NCBI RefSeq assembly: GCF_016907315.1
Contig: NZ_JAFBBS010000001.1
Coordinates: forward strand, 1,178,001-1,242,000
Source of the DNA: Microbacterium esteraromaticum
Lineage (GTDB): Bacteria; Actinomycetota; Actinomycetes; Actinomycetales; Microbacteriaceae
Reading direction: 5' to 3'
Length of the DNA: 64,000 bases
The notes under the pieces are model-generated. The model searched no databases. It had not been told where the DNA came from and was given only the letters and a program-made list of their open reading frames with translations. Within the stretch, counting starts at the first letter, position 1. Every line of letters begins with the position of its first letter. This document shows, piece by piece, positions 16,349 through 24,103 of this stretch. A program made the translations under genes and the position numbers.

Positions 16349-16584
16349 CTCCGGCCGAGACGGACGACGAGTTCACGGGCATCCACTGCCGGCTCGACGA
16401 GCTGCTCGCCGAGCGCGGGATGACGCTGACCGAACTGAGCGCGAAGGTCGGCGTGAGCATCGTCAACCTGTCCGTCCTGAAGAACGACCGCGCGCGGGCG
16501 ATCCGCTACTCGACCCTGCGGGCGGTGTGCGAGGCGCTCGAGTGCGAGGTGGGCGACCTGCTGGTGCTCGCCGAGCGCGGCTAG
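16345..16584 (+). CDS. Small Cro/C1-family regulator (YozG type)
   Basis: The 79-residue protein is almost only a helix-turn-helix: LDELLAERGMTLTELSAKVGVSIVNLSVLKNDRARAIRYSTLRAVCEALECEVGDLL. This is the YozG/Xre group that accompanies DUF2975 membrane proteins. ATG 16345 overlaps the 33-residue ORF. Being last in the operon controlled by the palindrome at 14805-14841, it is the natural autorepressor; that is inference. Confidence 0.85.
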   Translation: MTPAETDDEFTGIHCRLDELLAERGMTLTELSAKVGVSIVNLSVLKNDRARAIRYSTLRAVCEALECEVGDLLVLAERG

Positions 16585-16598
16585 CCCCACTGCCTCGA

Positions 16599-16680
16599 GA
16601 CAAGCGGGGTGAATTCTACCGGCACTTATACCCGGGCACACTGACCCTGGCACATGTGACGGATATTCATGACGCTTGTC
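16599..16680. promoter_or_regulatory. Inverted pair of GACAAGCG-N4-GAAT motifs
   Basis: GACAAGCGGGGTGAAT (16599-16614) recurs as the exact inverted bipartite motif at 16665-16680 (GACAAGCG, four bases, GAAT on the minus strand), 66 bases away centre to centre. The second copy ends two bases before the regulator gene at 16683. It is a candidate autoregulatory operator pair. Confidence 0.55.
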
Positions 16681-16682
16681 AG

Positions 16683-16955
16683 GTGTCCCGCGTTCCCTCC
16701 CCCGCCGCCGCTCGCATCGGCGAGCTGATCGCGGGCGAGCGGGTGCGCCGGGGCCTCACGCAAGACGACCTCGCCCACCTCACGCGCATCGACTCGTCGA
16801 ACATCCGCGGCTATGAGAAGGGCCGCGCCCTGATGGGCATCCCGACGCTGGTGCGCATCGCGGACGCGCTGAAGATGGACCCGGGGATGCTGCTCGAGGG
16901 AGTCACCGTCGACATGTTCCCTGCACCGGCCGAAGACGGCCGCCGCCGCGCCTGA
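16683..16955 (+). CDS. Cro/C1-family helix-turn-helix regulator
   Basis: The 90-residue protein is a single Xre domain (IGELIAGERVRRGLTQDDLAHLTRIDSSNIRGYEKGRALMGIPTLVRIADAL) with a short C-terminal tail. I choose GTG 16683, giving VSRVPSPAAARIGEL, over GTG 16656. GACGCT lies six bases upstream, the position of the -10 hexamer in the window's leaderless genes. It is separate from the DUF2975 operon. Its target is unknown beyond the motif pair directly in front of it. Confidence 0.75.
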   Translation: MSRVPSPAAARIGELIAGERVRRGLTQDDLAHLTRIDSSNIRGYEKGRALMGIPTLVRIADALKMDPGMLLEGVTVDMFPAPAEDGRRRA

Positions 16956-17102
16956 GCCCGCGTCGCCGGATGGCCCCCCTCCGACGCGATGGCGCAGGCC
17001 AGGCGCACGTCATCCTTCGTCACACACATTCACGGGAATAGGACGTTCCGCTTAGCGTTGACCCCACGTGACGCGCACTCCGCGCAGACAATTGGAGTCC
17101 CC

Positions 17103-18530
17103 TTGAGCACCTCTTCCTCAACCGCGCGCGCCCAGAAGGCGCCCGACACCCGAAGCCCCGCACGCAAGCTGCTGACCTCGTTCGGGTTCCAGATCATCGC
17201 CGCCCTCGTCCTGGGCATCGGCGTCGGACTGATCGCCGTCTCGCTGGGCGCAGGCCCCGAGACCCCGACGGTGCTGTCCGACACCCTCGACCGCATCGGC
17301 AGCTCGTACGTGACGCTGCTGCGCGCCGCGGTCGTGCCGCTGATCTTCACCGCGATCGTCGCGAGCATCTCCAACCTGCGACGCGTGCAGAATGCCGCGC
17401 GTCTCGCTGGTCAGACGATCCTCTGGTTCGGCATCACGGCATTCATCGCGGTGATCATCGGCATCACCCTCGGCCTGGTCATCCAGCCGGGCGCGAAGGC
17501 CGGCGAAGGCCTCGAGACCGGCGACCCCTACACGGTCGGCACGTGGTGGAACTTCCTGCTGGGCCTGATCCCGCAGAACTTCCTCGGCCTGACGGTCTCG
17601 ACGAACCCCGGCCCTGTCGAGGGAACCCTCGTCTCGAACGTCGGCTTCAACGTCCTGCAGGTCATCGTGGTCGCGGCCGTCGTCGGCATCGCAGCGCTCA
17701 AGGCCGGCAAGAAGGCGGAGCCCTTCCTCGCCTTCACCGAGTCGCTGCTCAAGGTCATCCAGCGCGTGCTGTGGTGGATCATCCGCATCGCCCCGATCGG
17801 CACCTTCGGCCTCATCGGCGCCGCGGTCGTCAAGTACGGCTGGGACAAGCTGACCTCGCTCGCCTGGTTCGCCGCCGCGATCTACATCGGCCTCGCGCTC
17901 GTGATCTTCGTGGTCTACCCGATCCTCGTGCGCGTGCACGGCCTGTCGATCAAGCAGTACTTCTCGGGCGTCTGGCCCGCCGTGCAGCTGGCCTTCGTCA
18001 GCCGCTCGTCGATCGGCACCCTGCCCCTCACCGAGCGCGTCACCGAGCGCAATCTGGGCGTCCCCCGCGGTTACGCCTCGTTCGCCGTGCCGCTCGGCGC
18101 CACCACCAAGATGGACGGCTGCGCCGCCATCTACCCCGCGATCGCGGCCATCTTCGTCGCGCAGTTCTTCGACATCCAGCTGAGCTTCATCCAGTACCTG
18201 CTCATCGTGATCGTCTCGGTCGTCGGCTCGGCTGCGACCGCCGGCACCACGGGCGCCGTCGTGATGCTGACGCTCACCCTGTCGACCCTCGGCCTGCCGC
18301 TCGAGGGCGTCGGACTGCTGCTCGCCATCGACCCGATCCTCGACATGGGCCGCACCGCGGTCAACGTCGCAGGCCAGGCCCTGGTTCCCACGATCGTCGC
18401 CAAGCGCGAGGGCATCCTCGACGAGGAGCTCTACAACGCCCCGCGCAACGGTCTGCCGTTCGCCGAGGACATCGACGACGCGGATGCCGCTGAGCCGGAA
18501 GCCACGAAGGAGCCGGCCGGCACCCGCTGA
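17103..18530 (+). CDS. Dicarboxylate/amino acid:cation symporter (DAACS family)
   Basis: The 475-residue membrane protein matches GltP/DctA-like transporters. N-terminal helices start at LLTSFGFQIIAALVLGIGVGL. The re-entrant loop is SSIGTLPLTERV, and the substrate and sodium site regions are GATTKMDGCAAIYPAIAAIFVAQ and GTTGAVVMLTLTLSTLGLPLEGV. The end of helix 8 reads LDMGRTAVNVAGQ. The start is a TTG at 17103 with GGAG at 17094-17097; no better ATG gives the usual N-terminus. It is monocistronic and followed by a strong hairpin. The substrate (glutamate, aspartate or C4-dicarboxylate) cannot be fixed from sequence. Confidence 0.93.
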   Translation: MSTSSSTARAQKAPDTRSPARKLLTSFGFQIIAALVLGIGVGLIAVSLGAGPETPTVLSDTLDRIGSSYVTLLRAAVVPLIFTAIVASISNLRRVQNAARLAGQTILWFGITAFIAVIIGITLGLVIQPGAKAGEGLETGDPYTVGTWWNFLLGLIPQNFLGLTVSTNPGPVEGTLVSNVGFNVLQVIVVAAVVGIAALKAGKKAEPFLAFTESLLKVIQRVLWWIIRIAPIGTFGLIGAAVVKYGWDKLTSLAWFAAAIYIGLALVIFVVYPILVRVHGLSIKQYFSGVWPAVQLAFVSRSSIGTLPLTERVTERNLGVPRGYASFAVPLGATTKMDGCAAIYPAIAAIFVAQFFDIQLSFIQYLLIVIVSVVGSAATAGTTGAVVMLTLTLSTLGLPLEGVGLLLAIDPILDMGRTAVNVAGQALVPTIVAKREGILDEELYNAPRNGLPFAEDIDDADAAEPEATKEPAGTR

Positions 18531-18549
18531 CCCTCCCGTTCATCCAGAG

Positions 18550-18581
18550 AGCGCCTCGCCCCTTCCGGGGCGGGGCGCTTT
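18550..18581 (+). terminator. Rho-independent-like terminator after the symporter gene
   Basis: AGCGCCTCGCCCC and GGGGCGGGGCGCT form a stem with a four-base loop (TTCC), followed by TT. It lies 20 bases past the stop codon. Confidence 0.85.
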
Positions 18582-18620
18582 CGGCATCCGGATGCCCGAT
18601 CGCGCCGTGCGCGGCGGGAG

Positions 18621-18911
18621 TCACTCTTCCCGACGCTTCTCCTCGAGCTCCCTCCGCAGGTCTCCGTTCTCGTCTTCGAGATCGAGCAGCCTGCCGATGC
18701 CGGCGAGGTTCACCCCGGCATCCCGCAGCTCGGCGACCCGGCGCAGGCGGTCGATGTCGTCGTCGCTGTACCGCCTCGTGCCGCCGTCGCTGCGGAACGG
18801 CGTGAGCAGGCCGCGCCGCTCGTAGAGCCGCAGCGTCGCCTCGGGGACGTCGGCGAGGTCGGCGGCGACGGCGATCCCGTACAGCGGTGTTGCAGCGTCA
18901 CGGTCGGTCAT
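18621..18911 (-). CDS. MerR-family regulator, HspR-like
   Basis: The 96-residue protein has a MerR helix-turn-helix (YGIAVAADLADVPEATLRLYERRGLLTPFRSDGGTRRYSDDDIDRLRRV). It ends in a short coiled coil (LLDLEDENGDLRRELEEKRREE). Its place opposite an hsp20 gene is typical of HspR, the repressor of heat-shock genes in actinobacteria. A clear HAIR operator (CTTGAGT-N7-ACTCAAG) is not present; only a CTTGAG half lies at 18931-18936. HspR identity is therefore likely by context, not proven. Confidence 0.85.
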   Translation of the reverse strand: MTDRDAATPLYGIAVAADLADVPEATLRLYERRGLLTPFRSDGGTRRYSDDDIDRLRRVAELRDAGVNLAGIGRLLDLEDENGDLRRELEEKRREE

Positions 18912-18930
18912 CGGGCATCCATTCTCGGCA

Positions 18931-19040
18931 CTTGAGATCTGTACGTGTTGGAGTTATAAATATACATCGACAGATGCAGATTTCCTGCATCACCATCCGC
19001 AGAGCTGCCGAAAGGCGGCCCATAGTGAGAGGAGAACACC
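18931..19040. promoter_or_regulatory. Divergent heat-shock control region with ATGCAG palindrome
   Basis: Between the MerR gene and hsp20 lies an unusually AT-rich patch (TATAAATATA near 18955). It is followed by ATGCAG-N5-CTGCAT, a perfect six-base inverted repeat at 18974-18990. A CTTGAG half-site is at 18931. AGGAGA at about 19029 is the hsp20 ribosome binding site. Confidence 0.5.
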
Positions 19041-19463
19041 ATGGCTATGACCCTCGACCCGATCAGTCAGCTCGATCGATTCGCCGCGAGCGTGCTGGAC
19101 TCCGTTCGCGCCCCGCGTGTGATGCCCGTCGACCTCTGCCGCGACGGCGACCGCTATGTCCTGCATGCCGATATCCCCGGCGCCGATCCCGGATCGATCG
19201 ACGTCGACCTCGACGGCTCGCAGCTGTCGATCCGCGCGCAGCGCACCGCCGACACCGGCGAGGGCATGCGCTGGATCGCCCGCGAGCGCGGAACCGGCAC
19301 CTACTTCCGCCAGTTCACGCTCGGCGACGGCGTCGACCTCGACCGCATCAGCGCCTCGTACGACAGCGGCGTGCTCTCGGTGATCATCCCGGTCAGCGAG
19401 CGCGCGAAGCCGCGGCGCATCCAGGTCGAGTCGACCGACGCCCGCGAGGCGATCAGCGCCTGA
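19041..19463 (+). CDS. Hsp20/alpha-crystallin small heat-shock protein
   Basis: The 140-residue chaperone shows the alpha-crystallin domain from MPVDLCRDGDRYVLHADIPG (about residue 32) through DVDLDGSQLSIRAQRTAD to the final GVLSVIIPVSERAKPRRIQVE. The latter includes the C-terminal I-x-V-type anchor. The family holds unfolded proteins in soluble form. It is transcribed away from the MerR-type regulator and is followed 72 bases later by a DUF2795 gene that probably shares its transcript. Confidence 0.95.
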   Translation: MAMTLDPISQLDRFAASVLDSVRAPRVMPVDLCRDGDRYVLHADIPGADPGSIDVDLDGSQLSIRAQRTADTGEGMRWIARERGTGTYFRQFTLGDGVDLDRISASYDSGVLSVIIPVSERAKPRRIQVESTDAREAISA

Positions 19464-19535
19464 TCAGCCGCGGGGAGCGCCCGGTCGCGTCTGCGGGCGC
19501 TCCCCGCATCCCCGTCCTTTCAGGAAAGGAGCACC

Positions 19536-19745
19536 ATGTCTCTCTCGATGTCGCTGCAGCGCTTCCTCGCCGGAATGGAGTTCCCCGCCACGAAAGACGA
19601 CCTCGTTCGTGAGGCCATGCGCGACGGACTCGATTCCGACGACATCCGGATGCTGATGCAGCTCGATCACGACAGCTACGACGCGCGCTGGCAGGTGCGC
19701 CTCTCGTTGGTCGCTTCCGCCGACTCGGCCCTCGTCGCGGCCTGA
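19536..19745 (+). CDS. Small DUF2795-like protein
   Basis: The 69-residue protein has MEFPATKDDLVREAMRDGLDSDDIRMLMQL, which matches the DUF2795 pattern (FPATK-DLV--A), and a hydrophobic-poor C-terminus. A good ribosome binding site (AAAGGAG, 19525-19531) precedes the ATG. DUF2795 proteins are short actinobacterial proteins of unknown function, often stress-linked. Its position behind hsp20 with no terminator between suggests co-induction by heat or oxidative stress. Confidence 0.8.
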   Translation: MSLSMSLQRFLAGMEFPATKDDLVREAMRDGLDSDDIRMLMQLDHDSYDARWQVRLSLVASADSALVAA

Positions 19746-19798
19746 CCGCGGCGCCATCGCTCGACTCGGCGGGCAGCCCCGATCCGAGGTGAGCGTCG

Positions 19799-21541
19799 TC
19801 AGGTGCGCAGCGCGATCCTGGTATCGAGGGCCAGTTCCTCGGCATCCATCGCCGCGATCAGCTCGTGCATGACCTCCTCGCTGAGGTTGCCGGCACGACG
19901 CTCCTCGAGCAGCAGCTGCCGCCGCACCGCCAGCCACCCCTTCGCCAGGGCCGTGAACTGCTCGGCGGTGGGCCGCAGCGGCTGGTCGCCCCCACCTCTC
20001 TCGGTGCCGGGCTTCTCGGCCCCTGACTGCTCCGCGTCGGACTGCACCCGCACGAGCCGCTTCGCGTAGGCGTCGAAGGCGGGCAGCCGCTCCTCGCCGT
20101 GCTCGGCGGCCCATTCGCGGCGCATCCCCCGCAGGTACGCCTTGCCTGCCTCACGGCTGCGCTCGCGCACCGCCGCGAGCTGCCTGGCATCCTCCTGCTG
20201 CTCGCGGTCGTCGACGACTCCCAGCGTGCGGATCAGCCACGGCAGCGTCAGCCCCTGCAGCAGAAGGGTTCCGACGGTCACGACGAAGGCGACGACGACG
20301 ATCGCGTGCGCGGCAGCGCCGTCCATGCCCGCGAGGTCGGCTGCGGCGAGCGCCGTCGCGAGCGTCACCACGCCGCGCATTCCGGCCCACGAGATCACCG
20401 CGTTGTCACGCCACGAGAGCCGCGTCTCTGCGAGGCGATGACGCAGCTGCTCCTCGCTGAGCGGGTGCCGGCTCAGACGGCCCGTACGGCCCGGACGGCC
20501 CGCGTGGACGGCATCCGGATGCATGGCGGCGATCCGCTTCCACCGACGCAATCGCATCCTCGTCCACCACTGGCCCCACGCGTGCGCGGGATAGACGAAC
20601 AGCGGCCGCACGACCAGCACCGCCGCCAGCACGACGGCCGAGAGCAGCACGACGCCGCCCACCTCGCCATCCTTCAGATCGGCGATCACCCTGGGCAGCT
20701 GCAGCCCGATGTACGCGAACACGAACGACTCGAGAAGGAAGTCGGCAGACAGCCACAGCGGCGCCTCCTGCTGACGGGTCGCGTAGCTCGTCTTCGGTGC
20801 GTTGAAGCCGACGAACAGACCCATCGCGACGACCGCGAGGACCCCCGAGCCCAGCAGCTGCTCCGCGATCGCGTATGCACCGAAGGGCGCGAGCAGCCCG
20901 AAGGTGCCGTTCACGACAGGATCCGCCACGCGCATGCGCAGCCCGTGCAGCACCGCTCCGAAGGCGAGACCCACTGCCACGCCGACGAGCACGGCCACGA
21001 AGAACTGCCCGACGCCGCCGGCCAGCGTCACGGTCGCACCGGCCACGATCGCGGCGAAGACCCGGTACATCGTCAGCGAGGTCGCGTCATTGATCAGGCT
21101 CTCCCCCGACAGCACGGTCATCACGCGCCTCGGCAGGCCGAGCCGGCGTCCGATGGCGGCGGCGGACACGGCATCCGGAGGTGCGACGATCGCTCCGAGC
21201 AGCAGCGCGCCCGGCAGGGTCAGCTCCGGCATGATCCACCACGCCAGCAGCCCGACGACGCCCGCCGTGACCACCACCAGGCCGACTCCCAGCCGCCGGA
21301 TCTGCGGCATGGCCCTCCTGAAGCTCAGGAACGACACGTCGAGCGCCGCCGAGTACAGCAGCGGCGGCAGCACGATGTTGAGCAGCACGTGACCGTCGAT
21401 CGCGACGTCGGGCACGAACGGAAGGAAAGAGGCCAGCAGCGCGACGACCGTCACCAGCAGAGGTGCGGGCCACCCCTTCCAGCGGGCGACGGCCGCGACC
21501 GCCACGGCACCGACGACGATGAAGAAGATGCTGGACTCCAT
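19799..21541 (-). CDS. Na+/H+ antiporter, CPA1 family
   Basis: The 580-residue protein has about 12 transmembrane helices in the first 430 residues. The CPA1 core is visible: IVLPPLLYSAALDV, LLLGAIVAPPDAVSAAA (ion-site aspartate) and GESLINDATSLTMYRV (the ND pair). WAGMRGVVTLATALA carries the conserved arginine of helix 11. A cytoplasmic tail of about 150 residues is charged and helical. TAGCCT (minus strand, 21548-21553) six bases before the ATG indicates a leaderless mRNA. It is convergent with the DUF2795 gene. Confidence 0.93.
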   Translation of the reverse strand: MESSIFFIVVGAVAVAAVARWKGWPAPLLVTVVALLASFLPFVPDVAIDGHVLLNIVLPPLLYSAALDVSFLSFRRAMPQIRRLGVGLVVVTAGVVGLLAWWIMPELTLPGALLLGAIVAPPDAVSAAAIGRRLGLPRRVMTVLSGESLINDATSLTMYRVFAAIVAGATVTLAGGVGQFFVAVLVGVAVGLAFGAVLHGLRMRVADPVVNGTFGLLAPFGAYAIAEQLLGSGVLAVVAMGLFVGFNAPKTSYATRQQEAPLWLSADFLLESFVFAYIGLQLPRVIADLKDGEVGGVVLLSAVVLAAVLVVRPLFVYPAHAWGQWWTRMRLRRWKRIAAMHPDAVHAGRPGRTGRLSRHPLSEEQLRHRLAETRLSWRDNAVISWAGMRGVVTLATALAAADLAGMDGAAAHAIVVVAFVVTVGTLLLQGLTLPWLIRTLGVVDDREQQEDARQLAAVRERSREAGKAYLRGMRREWAAEHGEERLPAFDAYAKRLVRVQSDAEQSGAEKPGTERGGGDQPLRPTAEQFTALAKGWLAVRRQLLLEERRAGNLSEEVMHELIAAMDAEELALDTRIALRT

Positions 21542-21642
21542 GCCAGGAGGCTACGCCCACGGCATCCGGCCTCCGTCGCTCGCGTCGGGCGCGTCAGATC
21601 TCTTGTGGAATGCCCGCGCCGCCTGCGCGGTTGGCACTGACG

Positions 21643-22677
21643 ATGAGTACTCCCGCGCTTTCCGTTCTCGACCTCGTTCCCGTCCGCTCAGGACAGACCT
21701 CCGCGCAGGCGATCGCCTCGTCGATGGCGCTCGCCCGGCACGCCGACGCTCTCGGCCTCGCGCGCTACTGGTTCGCGGAGCACCACAACATGCCGTCGGT
21801 GGCGTCGACCACTCCCCCTGTGCTCATCGCCGCAGCGGCCGCACGCACCGAGCGGATCCGCGTCGGCTCGGGCGGCGTCATGCTGCCCAACCACGCCCCT
21901 CTGATCGTCGCCGAGCAGTTCGCCGCGCTCGAGGCTCTCGCGCCCGGCCGGATCGACCTCGGCATCGGCCGCGCACCGGGCAGCGACCCGGTGATCACGC
22001 ACCTGCTGCGCCAGTCGGGAACGACCGGCGATGTCGAGCGGTTCCCCTCGCACGTGCAGGACATCGCCGCGATGGTGCAGCCGGACGGCGCGACCGTGCG
22101 GTTCACGAGCGGCGGCGAATACGGCGTGAAGGCCACGCCCGTGGCATCCGGCGCCCCCGCCATCTGGCTGCTCGGATCGAGCGACTACTCCGCCCAGCTC
22201 GCGGCGGCGCATGGTCTGCCGTACGTGTTCGCGAACCACTTCGCCGGCACCGGACTCGAACGGGCGCTCGACCTGTACCGGTCGCAGTTCCGGGCATCCG
22301 AGGCCCTGTCGGCACCCCTCACGTTCCTGACGGCGAACGTCGTCGCCGCATCCACCGCAGAAGAGGCGAACGACCGCGCCCTGCCGCAGATGCGCGCGAT
22401 GGCGCGCCTGCGCGGCAACAAGCCGATGCGGGTTCTCGAGACGGTCGAAGAGGCGCTCGCCGCTGCTCCGGATGCTGCCGAGCAGCCCCTCATCGAGGCG
22501 ATGCGTCAGCGCTGGTTCATCGGCACGGGCGACGAGGTGCGCGCGTCGCTGGCCGCGTTCGCCACGCAGCACGGTGTCGACGAGATCATGCTCTCCCCCG
22601 TGGCGGGCTCGTACGATGGCGAGCCGCTGGACGAGACGCCTGGCCGCACGCAGACCCTGGATCTGCTGGTCGCCTAG
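21643..22677 (+). CDS. LLM-class flavin-dependent oxidoreductase
   Basis: The 344-residue protein is a luciferase-like TIM barrel of the MsnO8/YhbW type: LDLVPVRSGQTSAQAIASSMALARHADALGLARYWFAEHHNMPSVAST. GGVMLPNHAPLIVAEQFAALEALAPGRIDLGIGRAPGSDP follows, and the family C-terminal region lies near MLSPV. Such enzymes use FMNH2 and oxygen on an unknown small molecule. ATG 21643 is chosen as the first that matches the usual start (MSTPALSVLDLVP). It stands alone and converges on the broken DUF559 gene. Confidence 0.92.
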   Translation: MSTPALSVLDLVPVRSGQTSAQAIASSMALARHADALGLARYWFAEHHNMPSVASTTPPVLIAAAAARTERIRVGSGGVMLPNHAPLIVAEQFAALEALAPGRIDLGIGRAPGSDPVITHLLRQSGTTGDVERFPSHVQDIAAMVQPDGATVRFTSGGEYGVKATPVASGAPAIWLLGSSDYSAQLAAAHGLPYVFANHFAGTGLERALDLYRSQFRASEALSAPLTFLTANVVAASTAEEANDRALPQMRAMARLRGNKPMRVLETVEEALAAAPDAAEQPLIEAMRQRWFIGTGDEVRASLAAFATQHGVDEIMLSPVAGSYDGEPLDETPGRTQTLDLLVA

Positions 22678-22752
22678 CCCTCGGCCGGGCGCCGGGGGCG
22701 GGGCCCACCGGCGGCGGGCGGCGGGCGGCGGGCCCCGCCCGGCCGACGCCCA

Positions 22753-22809
22753 CCGAGAGGTCGATAAAGCACCGGAAAGACCGCGTTCCGGTGCCTTTTC
22801 GACTTCTCG
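22753..22809. repeat. Hairpin repeat family, copy 1
   Basis: CCGAGAGGTCGATAAAGCAC and GGTGCCTTTTCGACTTCTCG pair over about 20 bases around a CGGAA...TTCCG inner stem. It sits between convergent genes and probably ends both transcripts. It is preceded by a GGCGGGC-rich run (about 22712-22735). Confidence 0.75.
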
Positions 22810-22820
22810 TTCGCCTTGCG

Positions 22821-23749
22821 TCACGACCGTGATGCGATCGCGTGGCGGATGCGATCGACGACCGCCCCCGGATGCCCGAGATCGGCCTGCGTGAGGCGGA
22901 TGACGATCCACCCGCGACCCTCGAGCTCACGCTGCCGCTGGATGTCGCGGCGCCACTGCTCCCTGTCGGCGCGATGCCCGTCGCCCTCGTACTCGATGGC
23001 GACCTTCCACTCGGGGTAGGCGAGATCGATCCGCGCCACCAGCCGCCCACCGTCGAGCTCTCGATATTGAACCCATGGCTCCGGAAGACCCGCGGCGAGC
23101 AGAAGCAGTCTCGTCTCGGACTCCTTGGGCGATTCAACCCCGGCGCGTGCCAGCGGAAGGGCGTCGCGAACCGCTACGCAGCCGCGGAAGGGGCCCCACT
23201 CGGCCAACCGGGACTCGATCTGTTCGCGGGTGCAGACCGGTCTGCCTGGCAGGAGACCTGGATAGTTGTCGGCGGTTGTCATGACCGCGTCAGCAGCACG
23301 ACGACCTGAGTCGCGGTCAGCTCGGCAGCCGTGCTGAAGACGGCCGCCAGGGGATCGACGACCGCGACGCCGTCGATGATCCAGGTGGTCGCACGGCTCG
23401 TCGTCAGGCGCCGCCCCTTGACCCGTGTCGTGCGCGGCGGGTTCTCGTCTCGTGGTGCCGCGACCTCGAGCGGCTCAGCGGGTGTCCACCGCACGGGGAA
23501 CGGCAGGCGCCAGGCCCGCAGAGCGCTCCGGCCGATCAGCCTCTGCGACGGACGCATCCGCTGCGCGTAAGCCTGCATGCGGTCGAGAAAGCCCGTCTCG
23601 GGACGTCGAGCGCGCACGCCGTGAAAGGGTCGAGCGAGATCACGCGCCCTCATCCGGCCCCTGCCGACGCCGAGCGCCCGCGCGTCGGCGACGCTGAATC
23701 TCTCCCCGAGCTGATGAGGAAGCGGAGTCCGATGGCGCATGCGCCCCAT
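22821..23749 (-). pseudogene. Frameshifted DUF559 (PD-(D/E)XK-type) endonuclease-like gene
   Basis: Two frames together make one protein of about 307 residues. The N-terminal part (23749 down to about 23290) has the winged-helix-like start FSVADARALGVGRGRMRARDLARPFHGVRA. The C-terminal part (22821-23282) is the DUF559 nuclease domain with IDLAYPEWKVAIEYEGDGHR as the D...ExE core. At the junction the first frame runs VVVLLTRS-stop. One extra base after the second CTG codon (near 23290/23291) would restore VVVLLDAVMTTADNYPG, which joins the halves seamlessly. The four-base overlap ATGA is thus an accident of the deletion. A sequencing error or programmed shift is the alternative. Confidence 0.8.
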
Positions 23750-23839
23750 GCTGGGCGATACGGTCACCCGCACGATCGGCTTTTCGCACGAGATGCGCAC
23801 AACTCCGGCATCCGCTCGCCCGTGCAGAACGACCGAGAA

Positions 23840-23883
23840 GTCGAAAAGGCACCGCAGAGCCCGCCTTCCGGTGCCTTTTCGAC
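23840..23883. repeat. Hairpin repeat family, copy 2
   Basis: A perfect 14-bp stem, GTCGAAAAGGCACC (23840-23853) and GGTGCCTTTTCGAC (23870-23883), closes a 16-base loop GCAGAGCCCGCCTTCC. The run of T in the second arm gives it a terminator-like character on either strand. Confidence 0.85.
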
Positions 23884-23964
23884 CTCTGGGCAGTGAAGGG
23901 CGGGGCACACCGGGCACCGGGTTGCGCCTCCGGCATCCGCTCGCCTGTGCAGGACGACCGAGAA

Positions 23965-24008
23965 GTCGAAAAGGCACCCCAGAGCCCGCGTTCCGGTGCG
24001 TTTTCGAC
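23965..24008. repeat. Hairpin repeat family, copy 3
   Basis: GTCGAAAAGGCACC (23965-23978) pairs with GGTGCGTTTTCGAC (23995-24008) with a single mismatch. The loop CCAGAGCCCGCGTTCC is nearly the same as in copy 2, so the loop as well as the stem is conserved between copies. Confidence 0.85.
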
Positions 24009-24103
24009 CTCTCGGCGGTGACAGGCGGGCACACCCGGCAGCCGGCCGGGCCGGCCGGCCGCCCCCCGCGCGTCAGGCGCCGGAGCGCACCGGAACCCCC
24101 GGG

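Larger units (their letters stand above)
23750..24103. repeat. Gene-free repeat region: two tandem ~125-bp units
   Basis: This stretch holds no credible gene. A unit beginning CTCCGGCATCCGCTCGCC starts at 23803 and recurs at 23928 (period 125). Each unit carries one copy of the GTCGAAAAGGCACC hairpin (23840-23883 and 23965-24008). The second unit decays into a GGCCGG-rich run before the pheA stop codon. The hairpins probably terminate pheA transcription. Confidence 0.75.

Noticed and set aside
18931..18953. HAIR-type HspR operator
   Set aside because: Only the first half (CTTGAG) is present; the matching ACTCAAG half seven bases on is missing.
20099..21640. Long plus-strand open frame opposite the Na+/H+ antiporter
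   Set aside because: The translation is rich in His, Arg and Gln without domain logic; the antiporter on the other strand is a complete CPA1 protein.
22678..22750. Possible G-quadruplex or origin-like GGCGGGC run
   Set aside because: Short GC-rich runs between convergent genes are common in this DNA; no DnaA boxes or iterons are nearby.
23750..24103. CRISPR-like array
   Set aside because: There are only two long units with a 125-base period and hairpins. There are no short direct repeats with unique spacers and no cas genes.
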